A stretch of 64,000 nucleotides of DNA, taken from the NCBI GenBank assembly GCA_035345875.1, contig DAORDH010000005.1:1-64000 (forward strand). The letters are read 5' to 3'. Positions within the stretch are counted from its first letter, which is position 1; every line of letters starts with the position of its first letter. This DNA comes from UBA2033 sp035345875 (GTDB taxonomy: Bacteria; Spirochaetota; Leptospiria; Leptospirales; Leptospiraceae). Under the pieces are notes generated by a model. The model searched no databases, had not been told where the DNA came from, and saw nothing but the letters and a program-made list of their open reading frames with translations. Below are positions 15,586 through 24,751 of this stretch, piece by piece. The position numbers were made by a program, and so were the translations under genes.

Positions 15586-18126
15586 CTAACGAAGTTTTGG
15601 AACATAGTCATGAGATAGGCGACATGTTCCGTTAGGTTTTCCTTCTTTTGTGAATAATTCCGAAACTCTATCTGGGCAAATATCAGATGCATAAAGACCT
15701 GATTCTCTACATACAACTTGTCTTGTTGCATGTTTGCTGAATGCAAATTTCTCTTCTGGAATTACATTCAAATCTTTAATTTTTTTAGCGATTCTTGCCC
15801 AGAGCGGTGCTGCTAATTCCGCACCCATTCCACTCTTTCCCATGCCGTATGACGCATCATCATAACCCATCCAGATTGCCATTGATAATCTTGGTCTAGT
15901 TCCCACAAACCAAGCATCAATATTATCATTTGTAGTTCCTGTTTTTCCTGCTATCTCTCCGCTATAACCATATTTACGAATTCCGCTCGCATTTGCACTG
16001 CCTTTCATTAAGCTCACCATAACTTCGGCTGTATCTGGGGCAATGACACGTCTTTCTTCTGGAATCTTTAATTGAAATTCATCTCTATCAAAGTGTTTAT
16101 AAATTTCCTTTCCTTCCTGATTTAAAATACGAGTAATCAAATACGGTCTTTTTATAATTCCGTCATTTGAAAAATTTCCATATACAGCTGCCATCTCAAT
16201 TGGTGAGATTTCCAGTGAGCCTAGTGTAACAGAAAGATCATTCCTATAACGTTTACTTTTTTCATTAGGGTCTGGAAAAAAGAAGGAAGAATAATATTTT
16301 TCCAAATTAGGAAGCCCCATTCTTTCTCCAATTTGAACTGCAATTGTGTTTTTTGATTTTGCTAGGGCATCTCTTAGATTCATTTCTCCCTCATAGGCTG
16401 AACCAAAATTATCAGGTGTCCAAGTTCCTTTTCCATCTGGTGATGAAAACATAATAGGAGCATCTAACAATATACTAGCCGCATTAAAAATTCCTGAATC
16501 TATAGCGGATGCATATAAAATTGGTTTGATAGAACTACCCGTCTGACGTCTCATTTGCACTGCACGATTGAATTGATTTTTGGAGTTAAATTGCTCTCCC
16601 CCTCCGTGCATAAATAAAACAGCACCAGTCGAGGGATCTACCGCAACTACAGCAGCCTGTAATTCATCTGAGACATCTGTGTTGTCTGGGGTATTTTTTA
16701 TTTTTACTCTTTTAATTTTCCCTTTTTCTTTCATCTGGTTGAGGTGAAGTGCTACCTCATCAGAGAGAACTTCTTGAATTTCTTGAATCAAAGTAGTTTC
16801 GATCGTATATCCACCGATATCATAAATATTAATATTTGGATCGAGTGATTTTAGAAATTCTCGAATATGTTCTGTAACGAATGGAGCCTTATCATACCTA
16901 CTTCCAAATACAGTCATAGAGGCTGGTGTTTCCAGAGTTTCATAGAACTTGTTTATTTTGTTTTGAAAACGTTCACTGATTATATTTCTTGCTTCCAGAG
17001 TATTTACAATTACCCTCACTCTGCCTTCGGACAATTCCCTGTTTTTAAATGGAGAATAACGGTTTGGAGCAGACGCAAGAGAGGAAAGTAAAATCATCTC
17101 CATAGTTTTTAATTTATCTGGAGTTTTATTAAAATAATATTTCGCTCCATTTTCAATTCCAAACGCCCCATGACCTAGATACACTTGGTTTAAATACGCT
17201 TCTAAAATTTGGTCTTTCGAAAGTTTTGATTCTAAAGCGATTGCAACCATTGCCTCTCTGAATTTTCTTCCAATGCTCTTTCTTCTGTCCTTTATTAGAA
17301 TACGAGCCAATTGCTGAGTGATTGTAGAGGCGCCTTGAATATAACCCATATTGATTATGTTTTTATAAGTGGCTCTAAGAAGAGCAAAGTAATCTATCCC
17401 ACCATGTTTGTAGAAATTTTGGTCCTCTACTGATAAGATAATTTTGATTAACTTCGGTGGGTAGTCTGAGAGTTTTAAGGTTCCCGTTTTTTTCTGAAAA
17501 ATTTCGGATACCAAAACACCATTTCTATCTAGTATCTTACTTGGTTTATGTCGATTTAATTCGACTAGCAATTCATCCACTTCTGATTTTACTTCTATAT
17601 AACTACTACGAATTGGAATGATTATACTAATTGATATTAAGATCAATAGAGCGGCTGCTAAAAAGTAGCGATATTTTTTAGCGAACTGAAGATATCGATT
17701 TGAATCCGTTTTTTCAGGTAATTGAAACTTCTGTAAGAATTTTTCAAACCAAGTCTCTTGCTTTTTTATTTTAGGGAGAGTTACTTTGTTTATTTCCAAA
17801 AGAGGTTTATTTACAGCATCCCCAACAGAAATAAACTGAGTATCCTGTAAAAAAATACTTTCGTATTTTTTATATTCTTCTTCTGTTAATTCTTTATTTG
17901 TATCTACCTTTGGGGTATTTTCTGCTTTTGCCTCTGGTTCTAGAATGAATTCTTGATTCGAATTCTCCTCCTCCACTCTAACAAGAGTCTCATGCTTACA
18001 TTTATAACATGTAATTTTATAGGTCCCTGGTCTATTTGGTAGAGTAGAAAGTTTAGACTTACTATGGCAACTCTCGCAGAAAAAACTACCATCGGGCAGT
18101 ATTCGCTCATTATATAGAGTTTTCAC
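15586..18126 (-). CDS. Penicillin-binding protein 1A with N-terminal zinc ribbon
   Basis: A bifunctional peptidoglycan synthase of 846 residues. A membrane helix lies at about 153-172; the GT51 glycosyltransferase has EDQNFYKHGG near residue 230 and GASTITQQLARILI; the transpeptidase has TGSSIKP (nucleophile near residue 530), SKN in AKSKNTIAVQ and GKTGTT near residue 727. Unusually, the cytoplasmic N-terminus carries two Cys pairs (CESCHSK and CYKCKHE, residues 18-40) like an MJ0042-type zinc ribbon, followed by an acidic linker. The start appears to be GTG at 18126. It leads the five-gene envelope operon. Confidence 0.92.
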   Translation of the reverse strand: MKTLYNERILPDGSFFCESCHSKSKLSTLPNRPGTYKITCYKCKHETLVRVEEENSNQEFILEPEAKAENTPKVDTNKELTEEEYKKYESIFLQDTQFISVGDAVNKPLLEINKVTLPKIKKQETWFEKFLQKFQLPEKTDSNRYLQFAKKYRYFLAAALLILISISIIIPIRSSYIEVKSEVDELLVELNRHKPSKILDRNGVLVSEIFQKKTGTLKLSDYPPKLIKIILSVEDQNFYKHGGIDYFALLRATYKNIINMGYIQGASTITQQLARILIKDRRKSIGRKFREAMVAIALESKLSKDQILEAYLNQVYLGHGAFGIENGAKYYFNKTPDKLKTMEMILLSSLASAPNRYSPFKNRELSEGRVRVIVNTLEARNIISERFQNKINKFYETLETPASMTVFGSRYDKAPFVTEHIREFLKSLDPNINIYDIGGYTIETTLIQEIQEVLSDEVALHLNQMKEKGKIKRVKIKNTPDNTDVSDELQAAVVAVDPSTGAVLFMHGGGEQFNSKNQFNRAVQMRRQTGSSIKPILYASAIDSGIFNAASILLDAPIMFSSPDGKGTWTPDNFGSAYEGEMNLRDALAKSKNTIAVQIGERMGLPNLEKYYSSFFFPDPNEKSKRYRNDLSVTLGSLEISPIEMAAVYGNFSNDGIIKRPYLITRILNQEGKEIYKHFDRDEFQLKIPEERRVIAPDTAEVMVSLMKGSANASGIRKYGYSGEIAGKTGTTNDNIDAWFVGTRPRLSMAIWMGYDDASYGMGKSGMGAELAAPLWARIAKKIKDLNVIPEEKFAFSKHATRQVVCRESGLYASDICPDRVSELFTKEGKPNGTCRLSHDYVPKLR

Positions 18127-18355
18127 GCATACATTATCGGAACGATTTAAAAATCCCGTTAGAATATACTAAAGTACTTCGTAAAACCATTGATAGAGAT
18201 TACTGTGAATTAGATTCAATCAACTCACTCAACACCAAAATGGAGTTTCTCTTATTGTGTCATCTAAAACGGAAGTCTTTTTCTATTAAATTGATGAGAC
18301 TAAAGGATTTTTGAAAGTGTCAAACTTTTCAATCCTTGTGTATTCTTCTACTTCT

Positions 18356-18766
18356 TTATAAGTCCCAGTGACCAGAAGCTTCTGGCTGGTAAATAATTTC
18401 ATCGATTTGAAAAAACTTAGTCCCAGTTTCCAAATCCCAGCGAACAACATCCCCTTTGCGGGATCCAAAGACCGCAGTTCCGTATGCTGCTAAAATGGAA
18501 ATTTTGGATTCTGAATCAACTTCTTGCGGATAAACAAGTGTGTATTCGTATCTTTGTCCTGTGCCTAAATCTTTCAGTCTGAACTTGGATCGCATTGTAA
18601 TTACATCGGGAGGTATTTTATCTGATTTAACTGCTTGCCTTTTTTTTATTTCTTTTTCAAAAACTTGGCTAAGATATTTATTTGAATTGAGGCTATAACC
18701 CTCTTTTAAAAGATTTAAAATTCGTTCTTTGTCAAGTTGAGTGATTAAAATTTTATTCTTAAACAT
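18356..18766 (-). CDS. rnk: GreA/Rnk-family transcription factor
   Basis: A 136-residue protein resembling Rnk: a short N-terminal helical part (residues 1-50) and a C-terminal GreA/GreB-type FKBP-like domain (SKFRLKDLGTGQRYEYTLVY, then SILAAYGTAVFGSRKGDVV). Rnk-type proteins bind RNA polymerase near its secondary channel, but without the long acidic coiled coil they do not stimulate RNA cleavage. TTGGAG precedes the ATG. It is a single gene, with no obvious partner. Confidence 0.8.
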   Translation of the reverse strand: MFKNKILITQLDKERILNLLKEGYSLNSNKYLSQVFEKEIKKRQAVKSDKIPPDVITMRSKFRLKDLGTGQRYEYTLVYPQEVDSESKISILAAYGTAVFGSRKGDVVRWDLETGTKFFQIDEIIYQPEASGHWDL

Positions 18767-19062
18767 ACAAACTCCAAGATAATTTAGGCAAGATGATATT
18801 TGTTCTTATTAAAACTCAAAAAAGAATCACTGAAGTCAAGTTTTTTTCTATTTAATTTTCTAAACTAGAAGTGTATTAAAATCAAGCCCTTCTGATTGAT
18901 TCATTAGAGTAACTTAATATAGGCTCTCTTTTTTCATACTGATCCCTTTTTTATTTTCATGATTTTAGTTGTTAACTTCTAGATATCGCTCTAGTTCTAG
19001 AATTCAGGTTTTTAAAGCTTGTCTCAATATTAGGTTCTAGAAAATATATCTAAGAGGAAAAT

Positions 19063-19662
19063 ATGGAGTTTGTTAATAAGGTTCGGGGTTTATACATTTC
19101 CGGAAGGGCAATTCGCACTCTAGTTGAGTTGCTTGGTGAATCCAAACAAGTCGGTGTAAAAATAATGAAGTTTCATAAAATTACCGATGACCAAGCCCCT
19201 GAAAAATTTTCAATCAATCCCGATGAGTGGTATGATTTAGATCGTTTCCTCTTGGGAATGCGTGATATTCAGGAAAGAGTAGGAGAAGAAAAAATTCGTC
19301 AAGTTGCTTACAACACGATTCATTATGCTCCACTGCCAACTCACATCCAAGATATAATGACATCTCTTAATCACATGAATAAAGCTTATTTACTAAATCT
19401 CTCTCGGGATGGAATTCAAACTATGTTGGATGAGCCCGGCGGAAAACAGAGTGAAGCGGTTGGAAAAATTTCAGTAACTCCCGTGCCTGGAATTCGAAAA
19501 GTGATTTGTCTAAGCACCAGTTGTTTTCCAACTTTTTATGAGTTAGGACTCATCGAAGGCTTTGCGAAAAAATTTCAGCCAAAGGCAACGGTGACTTTAG
19601 ATAAAACAAGAATTCAAAAAAAACAAGGTGGGGATTCAAATACTTTTATTGTGACTTGGTGA
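19063..19662 (+). CDS. Conserved-looking hypothetical protein
   Basis: A 199-residue soluble protein starting MEFVNKVRGL after a GAGG site. It contains IRTLVELLGESKQVGVKI, FLLGMRDIQERVG, THIQDIMTSLNHMN and, near the C-terminus, CLSTSCFPTFYELGLIEGF. The layout (helical start, later mixed alpha/beta with Cys residues) reminds me weakly of haem-NO-binding or 4-vinyl-reductase-like sensor folds, but I cannot confirm this. It stands alone between a GreA-type factor and the lipase region. Confidence 0.6.
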   Translation: MEFVNKVRGLYISGRAIRTLVELLGESKQVGVKIMKFHKITDDQAPEKFSINPDEWYDLDRFLLGMRDIQERVGEEKIRQVAYNTIHYAPLPTHIQDIMTSLNHMNKAYLLNLSRDGIQTMLDEPGGKQSEAVGKISVTPVPGIRKVICLSTSCFPTFYELGLIEGFAKKFQPKATVTLDKTRIQKKQGGDSNTFIVTW

Positions 19663-19680
19663 ACTAACGTCTATTGGGAA

Positions 19681-19821
19681 GAATCATTTAACGTGAATTC
19701 GAAGTAAGAGGTTTTCGCAACCGATGACACCGATAGGCTTTTTATTCCTTTTTATCAGTGTCTTCGATTTTTATAAATTTGACAGGTTTAGCACATGTCG
19801 GTGATTCGCTTTAAATGATTC
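19681..19821. repeat. MITE-like palindromic element with ACCGAT core
   Basis: Ends are inverted repeats: GAATCATTTAA at 19681-19691 and TTAAATGATTC at 19811-19821, with further partial match inward (GTGAATTCG against GATTCGC). The core has CCGATGACACCGATA and ATGTCGGTGATTC. The same end word (GAATTCGA near a TTTAA) appears at 24740 and 7205. It separates the convergent 19063 gene and lifO and may fold into a terminator. No coding capacity. Confidence 0.65.
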
Positions 19822-19824
19822 CTT

Positions 19825-20862
19825 TTATTTAATCTTTGCTGCTTCTTCTTCAAATACTTTAGCTCTCGTATAAGCTTCTGCATCTTCTTGACCTAAATAT
19901 TTTACTCTGAGTTCTCTTAATTTTTGTTCTTTGTCTTTATCTGAAATTCCATTGTTGGAAGATAGAAATTCTCTTTCTGCTTTTTCGTAATCTGCAATTT
20001 TTTTATCATGTGCAGCAATTTCTTTATTTGCAGCTGCAATTCTCTCTGCCCCTTCCTTTCCAAAGTATTTTACTTGTAAAGACGTTAGTTGTTTTTCTCT
20101 CTCTTCTGGGCTAAGACCTGCTAAGTCCTTCTCGCGTAGGCTTATTTCAGTCTTGTAATGGTCAAAAGAGTCTTCACGACCATTGACAGCATTTAGATAG
20201 GAACCGTAGGTGTTCTTTCTGAGTTCTTCGTATTTCTTTACTCTCTCTGAACCACTTAAGTTTTTTGTAGAGTCCATGAAATTTTTTGAAGCTTGCATAA
20301 ACGCAACTTGTGATTCTTCCATTCCAAAAAATAAATCAGCTTTTTCTTGACCTACAATTTCTCTTCTTCTATTTTTTAAGATTTCATAACGTTCCTGAAA
20401 GGTGATGTTTGCAGGAAATTCCATTTTTCTGGCTTCATCTTCATATTGAAAATAGGCTTTAAATAGTTCTTTCATTTTTTCTTTATCTGGACTAGCAAAC
20501 TTTGTATCTATAAATTTATAAATTGTTTCATCGCATTGAAGTGCTGTATAATCTGCTGGGCATTTTCTTCTAAGTGCCCAAACTTCCCAAACGAAATTTA
20601 CTCTACCTGTTTTTAGGTCTTCAATTAGTTCTAAATATCCCTTTTTTTCTGTTCCCTGAAAAGGAGAAAGTGCCTCTTCCCAATGGCTCGTTGTATCGCC
20701 AAATGGTGAAATCGTGTCGTTAGTGGATCGATTTACTGTGTCATTTGATTCTTCCTGAGAGGAAGAAGTTGATTTTTTTTTATCTTTTGCTCCAAATAGA
20801 AGGTATCCTAAAGTGAGTGCAAGCGCTGCAGCTACAATCCCAATGATAATTTTTTTATTCAT
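19825..20862 (-). CDS. lifO: Lipase-specific foldase (lipase chaperone)
   Basis: A 345-residue steric chaperone held in the inner membrane by an N-terminal helix (residues 4-23, IIIGIVAAALALTLGYLLF). The body is almost wholly helical and charged, with repeats such as LSPEEREKQLTSLQVKYFG and LSGSERVKKYEELRKNTYG, as in Lif proteins that wrap around secreted lipases to fold them in the periplasm. A Ser/Thr-rich spacer follows the anchor. It lies 144 bases downstream of the lipase gene in the same direction, the classical arrangement. Confidence 0.85.
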   Translation of the reverse strand: MNKKIIIGIVAAALALTLGYLLFGAKDKKKSTSSSQEESNDTVNRSTNDTISPFGDTTSHWEEALSPFQGTEKKGYLELIEDLKTGRVNFVWEVWALRRKCPADYTALQCDETIYKFIDTKFASPDKEKMKELFKAYFQYEDEARKMEFPANITFQERYEILKNRRREIVGQEKADLFFGMEESQVAFMQASKNFMDSTKNLSGSERVKKYEELRKNTYGSYLNAVNGREDSFDHYKTEISLREKDLAGLSPEEREKQLTSLQVKYFGKEGAERIAAANKEIAAHDKKIADYEKAEREFLSSNNGISDKDKEQKLRELRVKYLGQEDAEAYTRAKVFEEEAAKIK

Positions 20863-21006
20863 ATTTATATCCTGAAAAGTATTTATGTTAGATTTGGAAG
20901 TTTTAAGTTTTTGTTTTTGGAATCTGAAATTTCGAATGGAAAAGAGTTCAACTGAGAGATTGCCTCTCAGTTGAGTTTTGTATCGTCGCCCGAATTCTTC
21001 TGAGGA

Positions 21007-21930
21007 TTATAATCCTGCTTTTGCAGTTTGAGCGATACCTAAGTACCAACCTGTTACATCAAAGAAGTTTTGTCCGCTCCATTGAAAATTAGTAGCTTGC
21101 AAGTGATCAATACCTGTAGCAAACCATTTTGCAGAAGCTTCTCCTTTGTAATTTCCCCATTTTTGTGACTCGAGTGGAACCACTCCATCGTTTGCACTAC
21201 CAAGACCGTAGAACAAACCACCTGCCCAAGTAATTGGATAGGTTGGTGCCATTAATACGTGTTGAATTGGATCTGCCCAAGCCATTTTATTTCCATAGGA
21301 ATAATATTTTAATCCAGTAAAATTAGGTGTTGCAGCATTAAAAGAATTCACTGTACTAACCGCGAGTGATTTACCCATTGCGATAACATCCATTGGTTTT
21401 GCTCCATAGAAAAGTTGAGAGAATAACCCAAGCGCAGTATTTGCGAAAGGTTGTAACCAACTTGGAATAACCCCAAGAACGATATCTGCTAAAGGAGCCC
21501 CTTTGTGAACAGCATCCACAGTACTAACAGTAGCAACTCTTTTATTAGCGCTAGTGTTAAAACCTAAAGCTGAATTTGATGCCATGTAGCGAACTACTAG
21601 ACCACCTTGTGAGTGTCCAATTAAATGCACTTTAGTACATCCATTTGCAGCCATCCAAGGGATAAGAGCATCTCTTGTTAATTCAGATCTTTTTTGAATA
21701 CTATTAAGCGGAGAACTTCCTGGTGTTGTTACTTTTGCTCCTTGTGAACGGAGATAAGTATCCATACCGCCCCAGTATTTTACGAGACCACCTGCAAGAC
21801 CTTGTGTATCATCAAATCCAAGAATACCATGGACAAGTGCGATGCACATTCCGTCAAGTGGACCAGCAAAGAGACCTACTGGGAGTGAGAAGAAGAGGGT
21901 GAAGATGAGTGTTAAAAATTTAGCTTTCAT
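21007..21930 (-). CDS. lip: Secreted triacylglycerol lipase
   Basis: A 307-residue alpha/beta hydrolase of the family I lipases. A signal peptide (MKAKFLTLIFTLFFSLPVGL) precedes the mature chain. The oxyanion region is ALVHGILGFDD, the nucleophile Ser sits in GHSQGG near residue 106, and a C-terminal GIDHLQATN supplies the likely catalytic His; Asp is probably in SANDGVVPLESQKWG. The ATG at 21930 follows AAGGAAA and gives a normal signal peptide; the ATG at 21969 adds 13 polar residues. The downstream foldase confirms a foldase-dependent lipase exported through Sec and probably a type II system. Confidence 0.92.
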   Translation of the reverse strand: MKAKFLTLIFTLFFSLPVGLFAGPLDGMCIALVHGILGFDDTQGLAGGLVKYWGGMDTYLRSQGAKVTTPGSSPLNSIQKRSELTRDALIPWMAANGCTKVHLIGHSQGGLVVRYMASNSALGFNTSANKRVATVSTVDAVHKGAPLADIVLGVIPSWLQPFANTALGLFSQLFYGAKPMDVIAMGKSLAVSTVNSFNAATPNFTGLKYYSYGNKMAWADPIQHVLMAPTYPITWAGGLFYGLGSANDGVVPLESQKWGNYKGEASAKWFATGIDHLQATNFQWSGQNFFDVTGWYLGIAQTAKAGL

Positions 21931-21976
21931 GTTATTTTCCTTTTTCAATTTATTTGTATTTGCATACACTTAATGT

Positions 21977-22002
21977 CTATAAATGCTTTCAGGCATTGTC
22001 AA
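21977..22002 (-). promoter_or_regulatory. Possible lipase promoter with overlapping palindrome
   Basis: The minus strand has TTGACA (22002-21997) followed by a -10-like TATAGA (15-base spacer) or TAGACA (17-base spacer), about 50-70 bases before the lipase ATG. Between them AATGC and GCATT form a small palindrome that could bind a regulator. No other support. Confidence 0.35.
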
Positions 22003-22009
22003 GAAAAAA

Positions 22010-22584
22010 TTTTTTTTCTGTATCTTTTTTCATTTTTTTGTAAAATAATTTAAGAAAACTAGAGAGCCACTCTTATTTTATTAGTAATTAAGTTATTGTG
22101 GATAATAATTGTTAGCCGTTACTCTGTGCAGAATGCAATTCGGTAAGTATTTAGAAAATATCTAATTCGATTTTTAAAATAAATCTGATTCTTGTTATCC
22201 GTGTAACACTGATTTGCTGCAAAATCTTTCCTTTTTCCTCCTTAGATTGTATTTCGTTTGGAGTGTTTATTTAATAAATCTATTTCATTTAAGAAAGGGA
22301 GATATTTATCTCTTTAAACTGATTCTTGGGGTAAGGTATTCTCTTGGTGTGCCTGTAAATTCTACTGTTAAAACTTCCTTGAATAATTTAATTTTCATTC
22401 TGCATTGAGTGATTCGTATAACTAGGTTTTGTCGCTCTCCCTCCCATTTAAAAGCAGATTCCCTTCAATTTTTCTTAAATTTTGTATATAAGATACCCTA
22501 CATTCCATGAGTGAAATAAAAATGGTTGCGGAAATTCAGTCTATCTCGTTTGAATAACCTAAACTTAAAAACAAGGAGATTACT
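22010..22584. other. Long intergenic region before paired lipoproteins
   Basis: About 575 bases. I see no credible gene: an open frame at 22214-22408 has no ribosome binding site and a low-complexity hydrophobic translation. The region contains divergent promoters for the lipase and the lipoprotein pair, but none stands out on the plus strand. Confidence 0.4.
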
Positions 22585-23139
22585 TTGAAAAAATTTTATT
22601 TGCTAATTTTAGCTCTCATTTTTGTTAACTGTGCAAAGACTGAATATTTTACTCGAAATGTAAATACACAGATTAGAATGAATTCTTTTTCAGATGAAGA
22701 GGGTTATAAATTAAAAAAACGATTTGAGACTTCCCATACGCGAATCAATCTTTTTTGGGGTCTTGTGACTACTATTAACAAGCGAGATATGGAATGGATT
22801 TTGGCTTCCGAATTAAAAGATCCTGATAAAGAAGCGATTGGAAATCTAACAATCACCGAATACTATGACTTTCTTGATGGGTTAGTGGATACAGTTTTGT
22901 TTGGACTAATAAGACCTTACTCTGTTATCTTAAGAGGCGATTTATATGAAAGAGCTTCTAATGCTCCAATAATTCCAGAAGATAAACAAAACTCAGAAAT
23001 GAAAGAGGTAAAAGATGCGCCCCTCGAAACGTCAGATGCAAAGTCTGAGAAAGATATTGTAAAAGATTCAGACTCTGCGAAAGACTCCTCAAAACCTTCT
23101 AATACAAAAAAAGGAGAAAAAAATGTTAAAAAGAAGTAA
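22585..23139 (+). CDS. Lipoprotein, first of a paralogous pair
   Basis: A 184-residue protein with a TTG start seven bases after AAGGAG. The signal peptide ends in a relaxed lipobox F-V-N-C at residue 16, as in spirochaetal lipoproteins. It has a charged globular part up to about residue 130 and an acidic Ser/Lys-rich tail. The segments SDEEGYKLKKRFE and ILASELKD have counterparts in the next protein (NEEGSSKNSRYFRIE and VLESELPN), so the two are related. It overlaps the next gene by 17 bases. Function unknown. Confidence 0.7.
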   Translation: MKKFYLLILALIFVNCAKTEYFTRNVNTQIRMNSFSDEEGYKLKKRFETSHTRINLFWGLVTTINKRDMEWILASELKDPDKEAIGNLTITEYYDFLDGLVDTVLFGLIRPYSVILRGDLYERASNAPIIPEDKQNSEMKEVKDAPLETSDAKSEKDIVKDSDSAKDSSKPSNTKKGEKNVKKK

Positions 23140-23518
23140 ATTTTTGCTTATTATCCTAATGTTATTGTTCTTTATCAATTGTGCAAGTCATACCTATCAA
23201 ATAAACAATTACAAAGTTCCTGTATCCTTTGCAAATGAAGAGGGCTCTTCTAAAAACTCTAGATACTTTAGAATCGAAAAGAAATTAACTTGGCTTATAT
23301 TTGATTTAGTAAAGATACAAGAATTTGATTTAACACATGTCTTGGAATCAGAACTTCCGAATGCTAAGAAAATATACAATTTTCGCATTGAATCAGAGGA
23401 AAATGCTATTGATTCCGTGATCCGTATCTTTGGCACCGGAATGCAATATTTATTTGCTTCCAATCGTTCCATTGTTTCTAGACGAACGGTGATTATCTCT
23501 GGAACCGTCTCTGAATAA
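23123..23518 (+). CDS. Lipoprotein, second of a paralogous pair
   Basis: A 131-residue protein with a signal peptide and lipobox F-I-N-C at residue 20. It shares the EEG...RF and x-E-S-E-L segments with its upstream neighbour but lacks the charged tail, so the pair probably arose by duplication. The C-terminal half (VIRIFGTGMQYLFASNRSIV, then RRTVIISGTVSE) may be beta-rich. Start codons and overlap point to coupled translation. No known family. Confidence 0.7.
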   Translation: MLKRSKFLLIILMLLFFINCASHTYQINNYKVPVSFANEEGSSKNSRYFRIEKKLTWLIFDLVKIQEFDLTHVLESELPNAKKIYNFRIESEENAIDSVIRIFGTGMQYLFASNRSIVSRRTVIISGTVSE

Positions 23519-23689
23519 AAATTTTTGAAGTAGTATTTCTAATTTTATCCAATCTAAAAATATTTTTTTTGATTGGATATTTGTTCTTATCAAAGAGCAA
23601 GCTCATTCTAAAAATCCTATCTGCCTTTAATAATACGTTTAGATCAGTAAAATGCTTTTCAAGTTTTTTTAAATTTCAAATCTTGTATC

Positions 23690-24598
23690 ATGAAACAAAT
23701 CGGTTATTTTTTATCTTTCCTCTTTGCCTATTTTCTATATTTACCTTTTAAATTTTTACCATACAAAGCTTGCCTTGCCTATGGAGTTGGAATTACCAAA
23801 GTCCTATTTCCATTTGCAAAAAAACACAGAAAGATTGCATACGATAATATCTCTCATGCTTTTCCAGAATATACCCATGAACAAAGACTCGCATTAGTTA
23901 AAAAACATTTTGAACATTTAGGTAGACTTCTCGCTGGAACGTTATTTGCCTCACGTGTCAATAAAGAATGGTTAGATAAATATTTAGTCTATGATCCAGA
24001 ATCACTCCAAATCGAAGAAGATACAAAAAAAGAAGGAGTGGGCGTGGTTCTCGTCTCAGGTCATCTTGGAACTTGGGAGATCTTGGTTCAATTTATGGGA
24101 GTTAGAATGAAAGGAGCTGGTATCTACAAACAGATTCGAAATCCATTTGTAGATAAATGGGTGAAATCACTCCGTGAGAAAAATGGAATCGTCCTTGTCA
24201 CAACAGAAGAATCAAACAAAGTCATGAAACTTTTAAAAGATGGTTATTGGATTGGATTTGGCTCTGATCAAAATGCAGGCAAGGCTGGAATTTTTGTCAA
24301 CTTCTTCAATCGTCCAGCCTCTACTTATCAAGGTCCTGCACTTATGGCTTACCTAACTGGCGCAAAATTATTATTATACTCTGTCGTCTGTGGTGAAGAT
24401 GGAAAAGTGATTGTGCGTGTTAAAAATATGGGATTTATCGATAAGAAAAAATTTCCAAGCCGAGAAGCGGCTATTCGCCATTATACGGAACTTTGGACTC
24501 ATCTTTTAGAAGAAGAAGTGAAGCTATTTCCCGATCAATATTTCTGGGTGCATAGAAGATGGAGAACAAAGCCCGGAGACTTTCCTGGACAAACCTAA
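23690..24598 (+). CDS. Lysophospholipid/lipid A acyltransferase (LpxL/HtrB type)
   Basis: A 302-residue inner-membrane-associated enzyme that transfers a fatty acyl chain to a lipid A precursor or related lipid. An N-terminal hydrophobic helix precedes GHLGTWEI near residue 124, the H-x4-E form of the catalytic H(x4)D/E motif; IGFGSDQNAGKAGIFVNFF and WVHRRWRTKP are further family blocks. Length is typical. It is a single gene ending at a large palindromic repeat. Which lipid it acts on cannot be read from sequence. Confidence 0.87.
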   Translation: MKQIGYFLSFLFAYFLYLPFKFLPYKACLAYGVGITKVLFPFAKKHRKIAYDNISHAFPEYTHEQRLALVKKHFEHLGRLLAGTLFASRVNKEWLDKYLVYDPESLQIEEDTKKEGVGVVLVSGHLGTWEILVQFMGVRMKGAGIYKQIRNPFVDKWVKSLREKNGIVLVTTEESNKVMKLLKDGYWIGFGSDQNAGKAGIFVNFFNRPASTYQGPALMAYLTGAKLLLYSVVCGEDGKVIVRVKNMGFIDKKKFPSREAAIRHYTELWTHLLEEEVKLFPDQYFWVHRRWRTKPGDFPGQT

Positions 24599-24608
24599 AT
24601 AGTGTCGG

Positions 24609-24744
24609 TTCGATGTAACAGAAAAATTAAAAGATTACCACCGATAGTGTCTCCGATAAAAGATACGATAATTCAAAAATATGTACCGTATCTTCATCGT
24701 TCAGTTATCGGTGTTCATCGGTGGTGAAAAAATTGTTACATCGA
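24609..24744. repeat. Palindromic ACCGAT-type element between convergent genes
   Basis: Perfect ends TTCGATGTAAC (24609-24619) and GTTACATCGAA (24734-24744), inside them ACCACCGATA against TATCGG...TCGGTGGT and AGATAC against GTATCT. The whole 136-base element can fold into one long stem. It sits exactly between the convergent acyltransferase and outer-membrane genes and may act as a two-way terminator. It shares end words with 19681-19821. Confidence 0.75.
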
Positions 24745-24751
24745 ATTCGCT

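Noticed and set aside
22214..22408. 64-codon hydrophobic open frame
   Set aside because: No ribosome site, low-complexity translation, isolated in an AT-rich gap.
413..24730. ACCACCGAT iterations considered as a CRISPR array
   Set aside because: Copies are scattered singly, with no regular spacers and no cas genes in the window.
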